From the NCBI GenBank assembly GCA_029907515.1, contig JARYLT010000013.1:1-46563 (forward strand): 46,563 nucleotides of DNA. The letters run 5' to 3'. Position numbers and translations under genes: made by a program. The notes beneath the pieces were generated by a model that did not search any database, was not told the origin of the DNA, and saw nothing but the letters and a program-made list of their open reading frames with translations. This DNA comes from Spirochaetota bacterium (lineage in GTDB: Bacteria; Spirochaetota; UBA4802; UB4802). This document shows, piece by piece, positions 1 to 9,298 of this stretch (position 1 is its first letter; each line of letters starts with the position of its first letter).

Positions 1-585
1 TACGGAAAAAAAGATGACAAAAAGCCCAATAATTAAAATGGCACCCTGAACAATATCTGTTATTGCATCGGCAAGCAATCCACCTAATCCGGTATATAGA
101 ATAACAACTATCGCAGATATGGTAATGGAAATGGTTAATTCCAGTTCAGATGATGCAGATAACACCTGCCCAAATGCCCGTATCTGAGCTGCAGCCCAGA
201 GGAGAGATGTAGGAATAAGAATAATTGCGGTGAGTTTTTCTACAGTACTGTCATATGTATTCCGGAAAAAATCGGAGATAGTTGTTAGTTTCATATTCCA
301 CAGGCGGGATGCAAAAAAAAGGCCAAGTACAAAGAGAACTATCGCATACCCAAAAGGATCAGCAGTAACCCCAACAAGGCCGTCCTGATATGCCGCACCC
401 GAGGTGCCAATGCAGGATTCGGCACCAAACCATGTTGCAAAGACTGAAAATGTTACCAGAAGGTAGCCTAATGTTCTGCCTGCAAGGATAAAATCATCAT
501 CGGAATGGATCTTACGGGATACTATTATCCCCAGGATAAGCTGGAATATAATATATGCTAAAATTCCAATGAGATATCCTGACAC
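1..585 (-). CDS. Sodium:solute symporter family protein, partial (C-terminus beyond window)
   Basis: An open reading frame enters from the window edge on the minus strand. It starts at a GTG at 585, preceded by a GGAG/AAGGAAG Shine-Dalgarno stretch. The first about 195 residues are visible and are strongly hydrophobic. After the first membrane segment comes a DDDFILAGRTLG stretch, the loop typical of the SSS (PutP-like) family between helices 1 and 2, then ATWFGAESCIG and further helices. Family knowledge says these proteins carry a solute in together with Na+; the substrate cannot be told here. It is distinct from the second SSS gene at 1412-3226. Two copies of the AACTATCGC word lie inside it, both read as Ala-Ile-Val codons. 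Only the N-terminal third is present, so completeness cannot be judged. Confidence 0.85.
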   Translation of the reverse strand, partial: MSGYLIGILAYIIFQLILGIIVSRKIHSDDDFILAGRTLGYLLVTFSVFATWFGAESCIGTSGAAYQDGLVGVTADPFGYAIVLFVLGLFFASRLWNMKLTTISDFFRNTYDSTVEKLTAIILIPTSLLWAAAQIRAFGQVLSASSELELTISITISAIVVILYTGLGGLLADAITDIVQGAILIIGLFVIFFSV

Positions 586-816
586 CTTCCTTCACTCCGT
601 AGGTACTTGAAAAATACAATTGACATAGAATAGTATATATATTTTTTCAAGAAATATACTAAAAAAATTAACTAAAGATAATCTTACATAAAACATTTTT
701 TACAAAAAAAGTTATGTGATACACATGTTGTCTATTTATTGAATGCGTATATTCATAAGACACTGATTTTAAAGAATAGTTATTGAAAAAAAACTATCAA
801 ACAATATTTTTTTACC

Positions 817-1404
817 ATGGAATTTATGACAGATATTGTTAATACATTTATTTCAAATTACGGGACATTGTTTTTAATATTTGTTGCCCGTATTTTTGAC
901 GTATCCATAGGTACCATGCGCATTATTTTAATGGCTCGTGGATACCGGTCAATTGCTCCGGTTCTGGGATTTTTTGAAGTTTTAATATGGCTTGTGGCTA
1001 TTAATTCGGCTTTGAAGCATTTTGATGGTGCAATCAGTTATATTGTGTATGCTGCAGGATTTGCTACCGGTAATTATGTTGGGATGCTCCTTGAAGAAAA
1101 AATTGCCATTGGTTACCAATCAGTACGAATAATTACCAGTAAAGTTGTTTCTGCATTGCCGCTGGTGCTACGGCAGGAAGGATTTGGTGTTACTCAGATA
1201 GATGGAATTGGCATGAAAGGTCCTATTACCTTATTGTTTACCGTTGTGCCAAAGAAAGATGTGAAAAGAGTTGTTGAAATTGTACACCTGCTGGAACCAA
1301 ATGCATTTATTACCATTGAAGATGTTAAACAGCATCTTAGCGGTTTTTCAGTTCATAATGGATTTACTCAAAAATTTGCAGCTTTTATTACAAAGAAAAA
1401 ATAA
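817..1404 (+). CDS. DUF2179/DUF5698 (UPF0316, YebE-like) membrane protein
   Basis: The protein has 195 residues. Hydrophobic segments at about 15-35, 50-70 and 72-92 form an N-terminal three-helix membrane domain. It contains the family-typical pattern ARIFDVSIGTMRIILMARG and ends that part with GNYVGMLLEEKIAIG. The C-terminal half (about 105-195) is a soluble alpha/beta DUF2179 domain. No biochemical role is established for the family. No strong ribosome binding site precedes the ATG at 817. A second in-frame ATG at 826 is equally possible. The gene stands alone between divergent and convergent neighbours, so context gives no hint. Confidence 0.8.
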   Translation: MEFMTDIVNTFISNYGTLFLIFVARIFDVSIGTMRIILMARGYRSIAPVLGFFEVLIWLVAINSALKHFDGAISYIVYAAGFATGNYVGMLLEEKIAIGYQSVRIITSKVVSALPLVLRQEGFGVTQIDGIGMKGPITLLFTVVPKKDVKRVVEIVHLLEPNAFITIEDVKQHLSGFSVHNGFTQKFAAFITKKK

Positions 1405-1411
1405 TATATAA

Positions 1412-3226
1412 TTAGATAATTTTTATGACAGTTACTTTCCTGTTTATATCTAAATTTCCCTGTGTAATAAGATCCGACCCTAAAAATAGTACGTTATCAA
1501 CTCCCTGATGAGGCGTCCCGGCTTTGGCATGGATGGATCGTAATCCTCCTAACCACCAGCGTTCATCTGCTATATAAAGAATATCACCAGGTTTAGCCTG
1601 CAGATATTCCATCATCTTTGTACTTAAAGAAACACCTTCACTGGTCTCGGCTATGTAGCAATGGATAATTTTACCTTCATCAAAATCATCAGGTTCGCCG
1701 CCTTTAAATAAAACCTTTCCTTCATGAATGGTATCAACGACAAGACCGGGAATGTTAGATAATTCTTTTTCTTTTGACAGTACTGTAATAACAATACTGA
1801 CAGCGGTACAAACTAATAATCCATATAGCGCTCGTAAATACTGTAGCCCTTCGGGTGCAACACCGTGGGATAACAATGTTAATACTGATGGCCATTGTAT
1901 GGAGATAAGCATTGCTATACTGCCAATAACCAGAGTATAGATAGCAGCTTTTGTAGTGTATCGTTTCCATAAAATGCCAAATAAGATAGTTACTATCATT
2001 GGTGGAGTAACTGCAGCAATAAACGTCCCATGGGCCAGATAAATGGATTTGAACTGCATGAATAAGGGTACCAGTGCAACACCGATTACTGCAGCAGCTA
2101 AAGAAATGGTACGTGCCCATTTTAGGTAAAACGTATCTTCCCTATCAGGGACAAATTTTTTAACAATATCATTGACCCCAATTGCAGCCACTCCGTTAAT
2201 CAGAGTGTCAATTGTTGACATTAGTGCTGCAATTAAAGCTGCCATGATAAATCCAAAGATTCCTGGTTTTGTGATTCCAAAAGCTACATCAACAAATATA
2301 TGATTGGGGTCAGTACTGTTTGATAGTAGTCCTAAATTTTGCATTGACCGCCCTATCCACCCCGCATTTGCCACAGCAAACGCAGCCAGTGGCATGAGTA
2401 CAAGACAAACCAGAAACATTGCTTTCCTGCCATCGCGGGGAGAACGGACACTTAAGAAACGCATGAGTATGCCCTGATTCATAAAATAGAATGCCATGGA
2501 ACTGCCAAACGCATCCTGCCAGAATATGCCCACAAAATTGAAATCGGGTGGTTTGTTGAACGGTGAAAAGGGCAATTTAAATTCATAGGGTAAAGACTTC
2601 CAGAAGGCAGATATACTGCCAATTTTTTCAATTCCCAGAAAAAATACCAGGAATCCGGCTGAAAGCAGCATTAATGCCTGTGCCAGGTCGGTCATGATAA
2701 CTGATGTTTGGCCACCTGCATGCATGTATACTGCACACACAAAGGATATCAGTATGGCAGTAATCATGACATCCCAGCCAAACATGGCATTAAATGCAAC
2801 GCCAATTGTATAAAGATTAATACCTATGTAGCCTAATAAATACACTAAAAGTATAAATACACTGATTGTCCGTGTGGTACTGTTAAACCGCTTTTCAAAG
2901 TATTCAGGTATTGATGTTATCCGTGAATAATATATTATAGGAAGCCATATGAATATAAATAGTGGCAGGATGAACCAGTCATTGAGGTATGTCATTGTGG
3001 AAGAAAATCCGTACTGATATGCTACAGCTGAGTATTTAATAAAACTGTATGACCCTACCGTTGTTGCCACGCAGCTAAATCCAATAAGCCACCAGCTAAA
3101 ACGTTGACCGCCAAAAAAGAAATCTTTTGTACTTTTTACATATTTGCCAAAGAATGTTCCAAAACCCAGTATAAACAAAAAATAACATACAATAATGGCA
3201 AAATCAAGTACTGTACCCTTAATCAT
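1412..3226 (-). CDS. Sodium:solute symporter family protein with C-terminal soluble tail
   Basis: A 604-residue SSS-family permease. It begins with a hydrophobic helix followed by STKDFFFGGQRFSWWLIG, the SSS signature loop. About a dozen further membrane segments continue to about residue 490. The last about 110 residues are soluble and contain the stretch LQAKPGDILYIADERWWLGG; this extension is longer than in PutP-type proteins and resembles nothing I can name. The ATG at 3226 follows a GGAG that lies in the final codons of the preceding small gene, so the two are probably translationally coupled. Substrate unknown. It is the last gene of the operon starting at 4041. Confidence 0.88.
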   Translation of the reverse strand: MIKGTVLDFAIIVCYFLFILGFGTFFGKYVKSTKDFFFGGQRFSWWLIGFSCVATTVGSYSFIKYSAVAYQYGFSSTMTYLNDWFILPLFIFIWLPIIYYSRITSIPEYFEKRFNSTTRTISVFILLVYLLGYIGINLYTIGVAFNAMFGWDVMITAILISFVCAVYMHAGGQTSVIMTDLAQALMLLSAGFLVFFLGIEKIGSISAFWKSLPYEFKLPFSPFNKPPDFNFVGIFWQDAFGSSMAFYFMNQGILMRFLSVRSPRDGRKAMFLVCLVLMPLAAFAVANAGWIGRSMQNLGLLSNSTDPNHIFVDVAFGITKPGIFGFIMAALIAALMSTIDTLINGVAAIGVNDIVKKFVPDREDTFYLKWARTISLAAAVIGVALVPLFMQFKSIYLAHGTFIAAVTPPMIVTILFGILWKRYTTKAAIYTLVIGSIAMLISIQWPSVLTLLSHGVAPEGLQYLRALYGLLVCTAVSIVITVLSKEKELSNIPGLVVDTIHEGKVLFKGGEPDDFDEGKIIHCYIAETSEGVSLSTKMMEYLQAKPGDILYIADERWWLGGLRSIHAKAGTPHQGVDNVLFLGSDLITQGNLDINRKVTVIKII

Positions 3227-3229
3227 GTC

Positions 3230-3430
3230 TTACACTCCGGCAAAGATAATCATTGATGCATGAAATACGATAAAAAACAGATAGCCTGTGATAATTTCAA
3301 AGAGTATACGGCGCTCAGTAGGATGAGAAAGTGATATAACATCCTTCTTTATAGCTATCATTGTGGTGAAAATGAAGAATATGGTGAAAATACTGTACTG
3401 ATATATGAAAGGCAGCCAGGGTGAATTCAT
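3230..3430 (-). CDS. Small membrane protein, likely symporter partner
   Basis: A 66-residue protein with two hydrophobic segments (about 9-28 and 46-65) separated by a short polar loop. Its ATG overlaps the stop of the upstream phosphatase gene (ATGA) and is preceded by GGAGG. Its stop lies 3 nt before the start of the 604-residue symporter. This tight packing supports a real gene and suggests a small accessory subunit of the symporter, as seen for some SSS carriers with a short membrane partner gene. I do not recognise a named family, so the partner role is inference from position. Confidence 0.7.
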   Translation of the reverse strand: MNSPWLPFIYQYSIFTIFFIFTTMIAIKKDVISLSHPTERRILFEIITGYLFFIVFHASMIIFAGV

Positions 3431-4041
3431 GATAGATATTCCTCCGGAATTGTAAAGTGTGATGGCAATATGCGTATTTCAGCATTTGCAAAATGTGGTA
3501 AAGATTTAAACTGATGTGCAGCAAGACCACGGGTAACAGCATACAGAATTTGCAAGGGGTCACCATGTGATACCACAAGAATCTTTTGATTGGTAGGGTG
3601 TATTTCGGAATCAAGTAAAAATGATAGCATACGTCGTGCAACGGAATGAATAGGTTCAACATTATGGCAGGCAACATCATATTCTGATGAGCAATCCATA
3701 TCCCATACCTTGTGGTAATTTTCGCTGTTGGTTCCCTCAAACAGGCCAAAATAACGCTCACGCAGTCGTGCATCAGTTATGACAGGAACATTATTACAAA
3801 GCCGTGAAACAAGTATAGCAGTTTGATATGCGCGCAAAAAATCCGATGTATAGATGTATGATATGTTCTGCATTTCTTTATTAGTAACTATCGCCTCCAA
3901 CGCCTGACGTTCCCCTTCCTTTGTCAGCCCATAGTTGCTTATACCAGTTGCAGGGTCACTGATGATAATATGCTTTTCGTTGGCAGTGCTCTGGGCATGG
4001 CGCATGCAAAGGTATGTATTATGTAACACAATTGATTTCAT
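3427..4041 (-). CDS. Histidine phosphatase family protein (phosphoglycerate-mutase-like)
   Basis: A 204-residue protein of the histidine phosphatase superfamily. It has the catalytic RHAQS motif with R14 and the phospho-accepting H15, then TSDFLRAYQTA, a conserved acidic LRERYFG, and the second histidine in VVSHGDP near residue 160. The family removes phosphate from small molecules or proteins; the sequence does not fix the substrate. It is first in a three-gene operon: its stop overlaps the start of the small membrane gene by 4 bp, and the symporter follows. That context suggests, but does not prove, action on a compound taken up by the transporter. One AACTATCGC word lies in it. Confidence 0.82.
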   Translation of the reverse strand: MKSIVLHNTYLCMRHAQSTANEKHIIISDPATGISNYGLTKEGERQALEAIVTNKEMQNISYIYTSDFLRAYQTAILVSRLCNNVPVITDARLRERYFGLFEGTNSENYHKVWDMDCSSEYDVACHNVEPIHSVARRMLSFLLDSEIHPTNQKILVVSHGDPLQILYAVTRGLAAHQFKSLPHFANAEIRILPSHFTIPEEYLS

Positions 4042-4084
4042 ACATGTGCCACTATAGATAAAGAAAATATAAAATCAATATTTT

Positions 4085-4939
4085 TTAAATATAAAGAATA
4101 TCCCCTTCTTTTGCAGCAGTTATTCTGATGGGGAAAGACAATGATCGTGCTTTCTTTATTGCTCGGGTAATATCACGATCAGTATGATTGGGATCATGGT
4201 GGAATGTGATTAAATGCTTAACATTAAAACGTGAAGCAACGCCGGCAACGGATTCAATAGAAGAATGCCCCCAGCCTATGCGTGTTGCATACTCCTGGGG
4301 TGTATACTGGCAGTCAGCAACAAGTATATCGGCATCCTGTATTAAATTACCTATATTTTTAAGGTTATAATCCCCTAACTCCGGATCGTTTAATACTTCA
4401 TTATCACTGGCATACACAAAGACATGGTTATTGTATTCAACACGGAAACCCAATGATAATCCCGGATGGAAAAGATGGGTGTACCATATTGTAATATCGT
4501 TTATTGTGAATGGGTTGTGCGATAGCTCAACGAAATGGATGTTGGATGACAGCTCAAACAGGGTTACAGGGAAATACTCCCTTTCCATCTGGCCCAGAAT
4601 AAGCTTTTCAAGTGTTGAAACGCTATGCCCTCCATAAAAGTAAATAGAAGCATGTTTATTATATGCAAGGTCAAAAAACGGAAATCCCTGTATATGGTCC
4701 CAGTGAGTATGGCTTATGAAAAGGTGTACCGTAACAGGCTTACCAGAAAATTCTTTTGATAGTGCTTTCCCAAGCATTCTGATACCGGTACCAGCATCAA
4801 AGATAAGGATTGTTTGACCACATCTGAGTTCAACACATGAAGTATTCCCTCCATATTTAACAAAATCCTTACCCGGAGTTGGAATTGAACCTCTGACACC
4901 CCAGAAGCGGACATACATGTTGCTTTTATTTTTTTTCAT
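4085..4939 (-). CDS. MBL-fold metal-dependent hydrolase
   Basis: A metallo-beta-lactamase-fold hydrolase of about 284 residues. The metal-binding motif HTHWDH is visible with H77, H79, D81 and H82. An upstream DAGTGIR segment, an aspartate in VYASDNEV and a late GWGHSS/HHDPNHTD region supply further ligands. It starts with the segment VRFWGVRGSIPTPG, shared with PhnP/cyclic-nucleotide-phosphodiesterase-like MBL proteins. The substrate is not known. I chose the ATG at 4939, about 8 nt after an AAGG, over an adjacent TTG three bases upstream. It is separated from its neighbours by short gaps and probably has its own promoter. Confidence 0.82.
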   Translation of the reverse strand: MKKNKSNMYVRFWGVRGSIPTPGKDFVKYGGNTSCVELRCGQTILIFDAGTGIRMLGKALSKEFSGKPVTVHLFISHTHWDHIQGFPFFDLAYNKHASIYFYGGHSVSTLEKLILGQMEREYFPVTLFELSSNIHFVELSHNPFTINDITIWYTHLFHPGLSLGFRVEYNNHVFVYASDNEVLNDPELGDYNLKNIGNLIQDADILVADCQYTPQEYATRIGWGHSSIESVAGVASRFNVKHLITFHHDPNHTDRDITRAIKKARSLSFPIRITAAKEGDILYI

Positions 4940-5010
4940 CAAGACCTTGTGTTACATTTCTTATTGATATTTTACTCTTCGACATTTTCTGTGGCATTCT
5001 TCAAAAATAA

Positions 5011-5526
5011 TCAGTCAACAAATTGCACATATAATGTATCTGAAAAGGTATGGTGTACCTTCTGATTTTGTTTTTCGATAGTAACATGGATAACAAAGGG
5101 TAGTTTTAAAGTTTTAATACTATGCGTGTTGCGAATATCATCCCAGTATATTGTCTCAAGAAGGCTGCCTATAAGTGAAAACCCATATACAGTAGTTGTT
5201 ATTTTTTCCAGACGTTCAGCTTTGTATGTTGTATGTGTGGTTGGGTTTTCAAAATAGGCTGTTACGTTTGCCAATTCAATATTCTGATTGCATTGTATGC
5301 TAAAACACAGCGTGTCACCCTGAAAATAGATGTAATTGCTTACATCTTTCAATGACCTGCAATGAGTACATGGCTTGAAGGTGTAGGTAAGGGAATCATT
5401 GGCGATAGTTCCATTCATTGATACACTGCTGCCACACTCAGCCTTAATAATTATCAGTGGTTTGTTGGCGCAGGCAATGAAAAGAAAGATACCTGGCAAA
5501 AGATATATAATGTTACGCAATAACAA
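5011..5526 (-). CDS. Putative lipoprotein, function unknown
   Basis: The protein is about 171 residues, with an N-terminal hydrophobic stretch (about 4-18) ending in FLFIAC, which fits a relaxed spirochaete-type lipobox with Cys19 as the lipidated residue. The rest is rich in beta-forming residues and has a paired-cysteine segment (KPCTHCRSL). I do not recognise the family. The reading frame opens with TTG codons at 5526 or 5520 and overlaps the end of the upstream gene (stop at 5513-5515), so translation is probably coupled. No ATG gives a better start. One AACTATCGC word lies inside, read as Thr-Ile-Ala. Confidence 0.65.
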   Translation of the reverse strand: MLLRNIIYLLPGIFLFIACANKPLIIIKAECGSSVSMNGTIANDSLTYTFKPCTHCRSLKDVSNYIYFQGDTLCFSIQCNQNIELANVTAYFENPTTHTTYKAERLEKITTTVYGFSLIGSLLETIYWDDIRNTHSIKTLKLPFVIHVTIEKQNQKVHHTFSDTLYVQFVD

Positions 5527-6430
5527 GCTGCCACCATCCTTTCAGCATACATTGTTCGTCACGGGTGAGTGAATAGCGGTTGAAGTATTCCTTTGCCATT
5601 TGAATCAGATTGGGTGTGGGTACAAGCTTTTGATCTTTTATTGCAATGAGTTCAGGGAAATGAGCTTCTAATTCATGTAAAGAAATAATTGAATCAATTG
5701 GTATAAAGTGTGAAGCTATGATAAAAAAAAGTGGTTCAAAAATTATAACTGCGCGATCAAGTTCAAGAGGGATGGGGTTGGGAATATTCATGCATGCAGT
5801 ATAGTAATCCATGACAATAAAAGAGTAAAGATTTGATGGTATTGAAAAAATATCGGGTAATGTTTTTATAAATTCGTTCGTTATATTTGATGTGTCGATA
5901 TCATCAAACATTGCATACGTGTGAAAATACTGGTCTGATTCGGTAGTGATAGATTGAATAAGCTTTATTGGTGTTATTGGCGTTGAAGGATCTTTAAATG
6001 TAGGCACAAGTCGTGATTTATAATAAAGCCTGTTGGTTCTGTATGATGGATAGTAGTCATTATTGCCTGGTTCAAGTATTGCAGAGCTATCGCCACCAAA
6101 TTTAAAATCCACCCGCAATACATGATAAAAATTAATACACCTGCCTTCAAGCAGTCTAATAAAATGAAGACTATGCAGTTCATGTGCTGGCTGACGCTCT
6201 TCGAGCAAGGTATGACCAAATAAAAAAAGCGGAATAAGAGGGATGATAGTTTGTGCTATAGGTAACGCTTCGATATATGATAATTTTGATACCGGGATTT
6301 TAGGGATGCTTATTTCTTCATTGAGCATGATAAATTCGTTTTTCAAAACACTTATATATATATTCCCGGTCTTATTAGCATTTTGAGCATCTATAAGGCG
6401 GATATAATTGTTAATCTGGTTTAATGCCAT
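5513..6430 (-). CDS. Hypothetical protein, about 305 residues
   Basis: I do not recognise this protein. It looks cytoplasmic overall, with two mildly hydrophobic stretches (IAQTIIPLIPLFLFGH and AVIIFEPLFFIIASHF). There is no signal peptide or known catalytic motif. I moved the start to the ATG at 6430 because it has a strong AGGGGAAG ribosome binding site; an upstream TTG at 6484 has none. Its 3' end overlaps the putative lipoprotein gene. The pair forms a two-gene operon divergent from cheD. Nothing further about its job can be read from context. Confidence 0.65.
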   Translation of the reverse strand: MALNQINNYIRLIDAQNANKTGNIYISVLKNEFIMLNEEISIPKIPVSKLSYIEALPIAQTIIPLIPLFLFGHTLLEERQPAHELHSLHFIRLLEGRCINFYHVLRVDFKFGGDSSAILEPGNNDYYPSYRTNRLYYKSRLVPTFKDPSTPITPIKLIQSITTESDQYFHTYAMFDDIDTSNITNEFIKTLPDIFSIPSNLYSFIVMDYYTACMNIPNPIPLELDRAVIIFEPLFFIIASHFIPIDSIISLHELEAHFPELIAIKDQKLVPTPNLIQMAKEYFNRYSLTRDEQCMLKGWWQLVIA

Positions 6431-6559
6431 TCCCACTTCCCCTACTAAATTTATTCTAATAAATATTGCCTTTTGCCTTGACAAATATACATAATGAAGT
6501 AATTTTTTATCAAGATAATATTTAATGGAAATGGCAATTTTTTATAATTGGTAGACAGA

Positions 6560-7039
6560 ATGGATAATCTTATCAACATTGGTGTAGCACAGCTTGCAGT
6601 TGCTGAAAACCCTGCAGTGTTGCGTACCATTCTGGGTAGCTGTGTTGGTATATGTATTTTTGAGCGGAATAAAAAGATAGGGGGGCTTGCTCATATATTA
6701 TTACCCAAAAATCCGGGTGATAGCAATCCTGAAAAATATGCAGATACAGCAATCCCTATTCTGGTACAGCAGTTATTAAAAAAAGGGTGCAAAAAGGAAT
6801 TTATGTCTGCAAAAATTGCAGGTGGTGCTTCAATGTTTAAATTTAAATCAACAACGACACTGGCAAATATTGGTGAAAACAATATTGAGGCAACACGGCA
6901 GGCACTGGCAAAATTTGGTATTCCTATTGTAGCTGAAGATATTGGTGGCAGTGCTGGCAGGGTTATTGACTTTTTCCTGGATGATGGAAGGTTAAAAGTA
7001 AAAGCCAGTGGCCAGGAAAAAATGTATTATAAGGTTTGA
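6560..7039 (+). CDS. cheD: Chemoreceptor glutamine deamidase CheD
   Basis: A protein of about 159 residues with the CheD signature: LGSCVG with catalytic Cys28, then GGLAHILLP with His45. CheD deamidates glutamines on chemoreceptors and in many bacteria also stimulates the CheC phosphatase. Length fits the family. I prefer the ATG at 6560 to a TTG at 6548, because the Cys and His then fall at positions 28 and 45, next to the usual numbering. No other chemotaxis gene is in the window. It leads a run of five same-strand genes (HDOD, zinc-ribbon, methyltransferase, STAS). Confidence 0.9.
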   Translation: MDNLINIGVAQLAVAENPAVLRTILGSCVGICIFERNKKIGGLAHILLPKNPGDSNPEKYADTAIPILVQQLLKKGCKKEFMSAKIAGGASMFKFKSTTTLANIGENNIEATRQALAKFGIPIVAEDIGGSAGRVIDFFLDDGRLKVKASGQEKMYYKV

Positions 7040-7062
7040 TAGATGGATTGGAGATAATAATT

Positions 7063-7923
7063 ATGCATGAACATATACAACAGAGGATTCAGTCCATAAT
7101 TCAGAATGTTGACCAGTTACCTTCTTTGCCAGATGTGGTAAGCAGGATAATCAATATGGTCAATGACCCTAATGTCTCATTTAAGCAGGTTGCCGAAGAA
7201 ATAGCAAAAGATCAGGCAATCACCGCCAATATTTTAAAATTGTGCAATTCGGCTTATTTCAGCAAAGGTAAGGAAATATCTTCTATTGACCGTGCTATTG
7301 TCATCCTCGGGCTCAAAGAAGTAAAAGATATTGTTGTTCTTGCCACAACAAAATCGGTATTAAACAGGGTTATTTTGGGTTATGACCTGGCACGGGGTGA
7401 GTTGTGGAAACATGGTGTTGCAGTTGCAATGCTTGCAAAAAAGATTGCAAACGATTGTAACCAAAAGCAAGTAGCTGATATTGCTTTTACGGGTGGGATA
7501 ATACATGATGTAGGTAAAACGGTTCTGGCATTATTTGTCCAGAGTACATTTAAGGATATTCTTGCCACTGTAACCGAAAAAAATATCACATTCCAGGAAG
7601 CAGAAAAATTGATTATGGGATTTGACCATCAGCAGATTGGCCAGCAGGTTACCATAAAGTGGAAATTTCCAAAAGTGTTACAATCAATTGTTCGCTATCA
7701 TCACGAGCCCACAAATGCTCCTGATGAACACAAAAAAATAGTATCAATAGTCCATATAGCAAATACTCTGTGTCTCATGGCGGGCATTGGTATTGGAAGT
7801 GATGGGTTATATCATGAATTGAATCAGGATGCAGTAGTAATGCTTGGACTGCAGGACGCACACTTGGAAAAATTTTATAGTGATATCCCAGAATTGATGA
7901 ACAAAGCAAGGGATATCCTGTAG
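7063..7923 (+). CDS. HDOD domain protein
   Basis: A protein of about 286 residues with an HDOD domain over roughly residues 15-215: the LPSLPDVVSRIINMVNDPNVS opening, the DQAITANILKLCNSAYF segment and GGIIHDVGKTVLALF. HDOD proteins are HD-fold relatives usually thought to act in signalling rather than as cyclic-di-GMP phosphodiesterases. An HD pair (His-Asp in IIHDVGK) is visible here, so residual activity cannot be excluded. The ATG at 7063 follows GGAG with a 9-nt spacer; an upstream TTG reading is less likely. It lies 23 nt after cheD and probably shares its transcript, linking it to motility or chemotaxis control by inference. Confidence 0.85.
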   Translation: MHEHIQQRIQSIIQNVDQLPSLPDVVSRIINMVNDPNVSFKQVAEEIAKDQAITANILKLCNSAYFSKGKEISSIDRAIVILGLKEVKDIVVLATTKSVLNRVILGYDLARGELWKHGVAVAMLAKKIANDCNQKQVADIAFTGGIIHDVGKTVLALFVQSTFKDILATVTEKNITFQEAEKLIMGFDHQQIGQQVTIKWKFPKVLQSIVRYHHEPTNAPDEHKKIVSIVHIANTLCLMAGIGIGSDGLYHELNQDAVVMLGLQDAHLEKFYSDIPELMNKARDIL

Positions 7924-7932
7924 GATTTACGT

Positions 7933-8313
7933 ATGCATATTATAAAACCTTGCCCTGCCTGCGACATTAAGCTGCGGTTTCCTATTGATTCTGGAAAAAT
8001 TAAAGTACAATGTCGTTGTGGATATTCCTTTGTAGCAGATCCTGATGATCCGGTACTGTATAACGATGCAACGTTTGATTTAGCTTTGAAAAAAAAGCCC
8101 AAAACCAGATTATCGTATACAAGTATTATCAAAACAATAATTGAAAAATTATATTCATACTGGTATACACTTGGTAATTTTAGATTATTGCCAACAAAAG
8201 ATAAAATAAAGGTTATTGCTATTGCTTTAGTTATTATACTGCTTTTACTGCTTTTTGTTTATTATATATTCTTCTGGCATTCACAACCTCCAGAAAATGG
8301 TATCGTGATATGA
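7933..8313 (+). CDS. Zinc-ribbon/MJ0042-like membrane protein
   Basis: A 126-residue protein. The N-terminal 35 residues have two cysteine pairs (CPAC and CRCG) arranged as a short zinc ribbon similar to the MJ0042 type. A polar middle part follows, then one strong membrane helix at about 95-117 and a short tail. Such proteins probably anchor a metal-binding head at the membrane; the partner is unknown. It starts 9 nt after the HDOD gene and overlaps the methyltransferase start by 4 bp (ATGA), so it is firmly inside the operon. Confidence 0.7.
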   Translation: MHIIKPCPACDIKLRFPIDSGKIKVQCRCGYSFVADPDDPVLYNDATFDLALKKKPKTRLSYTSIIKTIIEKLYSYWYTLGNFRLLPTKDKIKVIAIALVIILLLLLFVYYIFFWHSQPPENGIVI

Positions 8314-9227
8314 TTCACATAAATAACACGAGCACCTATCATAAAGAGCAAATAACCACACTGGGGTGGGAGCTTACGGTTTGTAATATGCTCTATCCAG
8401 AAAACAGCCCCTGCAGGGAAGTAATTAAGAAAAATGCTCCCTATGGAACGCTGTTGTGTGAATTTCTTTCCAGTTTTATTGATATGAAACAGGTTAAAAC
8501 AATACTGGAAGCTGGTGGGGGATATGGCTTTTTAATGAAGGATTTTTTAGCTTGCTGCCCCCATGTACAAGCTATCATGGTTGATATATCTCCTGCAATG
8601 CTTGCAGAACAAAAGAAAAACATACGGGGTAATGTTTCATTTATTCATTCAGATTTTCTGGAACTGGATAATGCCTTGCTATCTGATATTGATCTTATTA
8701 TATGTAATGAGATAATAGGGGATTTTATTACAGTGTGTGATATAACGCATGACATACTGGAATCTTTTGCATTAGATGAGATAAAAGAATGCAAACGCCT
8801 TATTAATGAGTATAACCTTGAAATTAAAGCCAATCCATTTAATTTCAATTTAGGGGCGCTCCTTGCGATAGAAAAAATATGCAAAGCAGGAACAAAATAC
8901 ATATATATAAGTGAGCATAGCTGTGAATCAGAATCACAGGGCGAATTCAGGGAATGTGTGCCTGTAAGGCCAACCTTTAATCCATATGAAATACGGCTGT
9001 TTGGACATAGCGAATATACCATACGCTTTTCGCATCTTGAGGCTGTTGCAAAAAAATGGGGGTACACCATTCACAGAGGTGTATATAATGATATATTTGG
9101 TTGCCGTATGACACCAAAATTACAGTTTATTTTAAACAGCACTGCCAGTGCAAAGGATGAGTATGAAATATTACGGCAGTTTATAGGTGATATGTTTACC
9201 TATGAATACGTTGTGTGTTGTAAATAA
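8310..9227 (+). CDS. SAM-dependent methyltransferase-like protein
   Basis: A 305-residue protein with a Rossmann-type methyltransferase core. Motif I ILEAGGGYGFLMKDFL lies near residues 58-73, followed by a VDIS acidic loop for the ribose (motif II) and a DLIICNEIIGD motif IV-like strand. The C-terminal half is a less conserved cap. The substrate is not evident. The start overlaps the stop of the preceding zinc-ribbon gene (ATGA). The position in an operon with cheD invites a link to receptor modification, but the sequence does not look like CheR. Confidence 0.68.
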   Translation: MIHINNTSTYHKEQITTLGWELTVCNMLYPENSPCREVIKKNAPYGTLLCEFLSSFIDMKQVKTILEAGGGYGFLMKDFLACCPHVQAIMVDISPAMLAEQKKNIRGNVSFIHSDFLELDNALLSDIDLIICNEIIGDFITVCDITHDILESFALDEIKECKRLINEYNLEIKANPFNFNLGALLAIEKICKAGTKYIYISEHSCESESQGEFRECVPVRPTFNPYEIRLFGHSEYTIRFSHLEAVAKKWGYTIHRGVYNDIFGCRMTPKLQFILNSTASAKDEYEILRQFIGDMFTYEYVVCCK

Positions 9228-9298
9228 ATGGAGTGGAATTTACTCAATATGCAGCCATATATGTCCGAAAATCAGAACAGCAGTATATTATTACAATT

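Noticed and set aside
3315-3773. A 152-codon open frame on the minus strand
   Set aside because: It lies across the histidine phosphatase and small membrane protein genes in another frame, with no family features. The real genes explain the region.
8645-9070. A 141-codon minus-strand frame opposite the methyltransferase gene
   Set aside because: It is antisense to a clear coding region, has no ribosome site and shows no recognisable domain.
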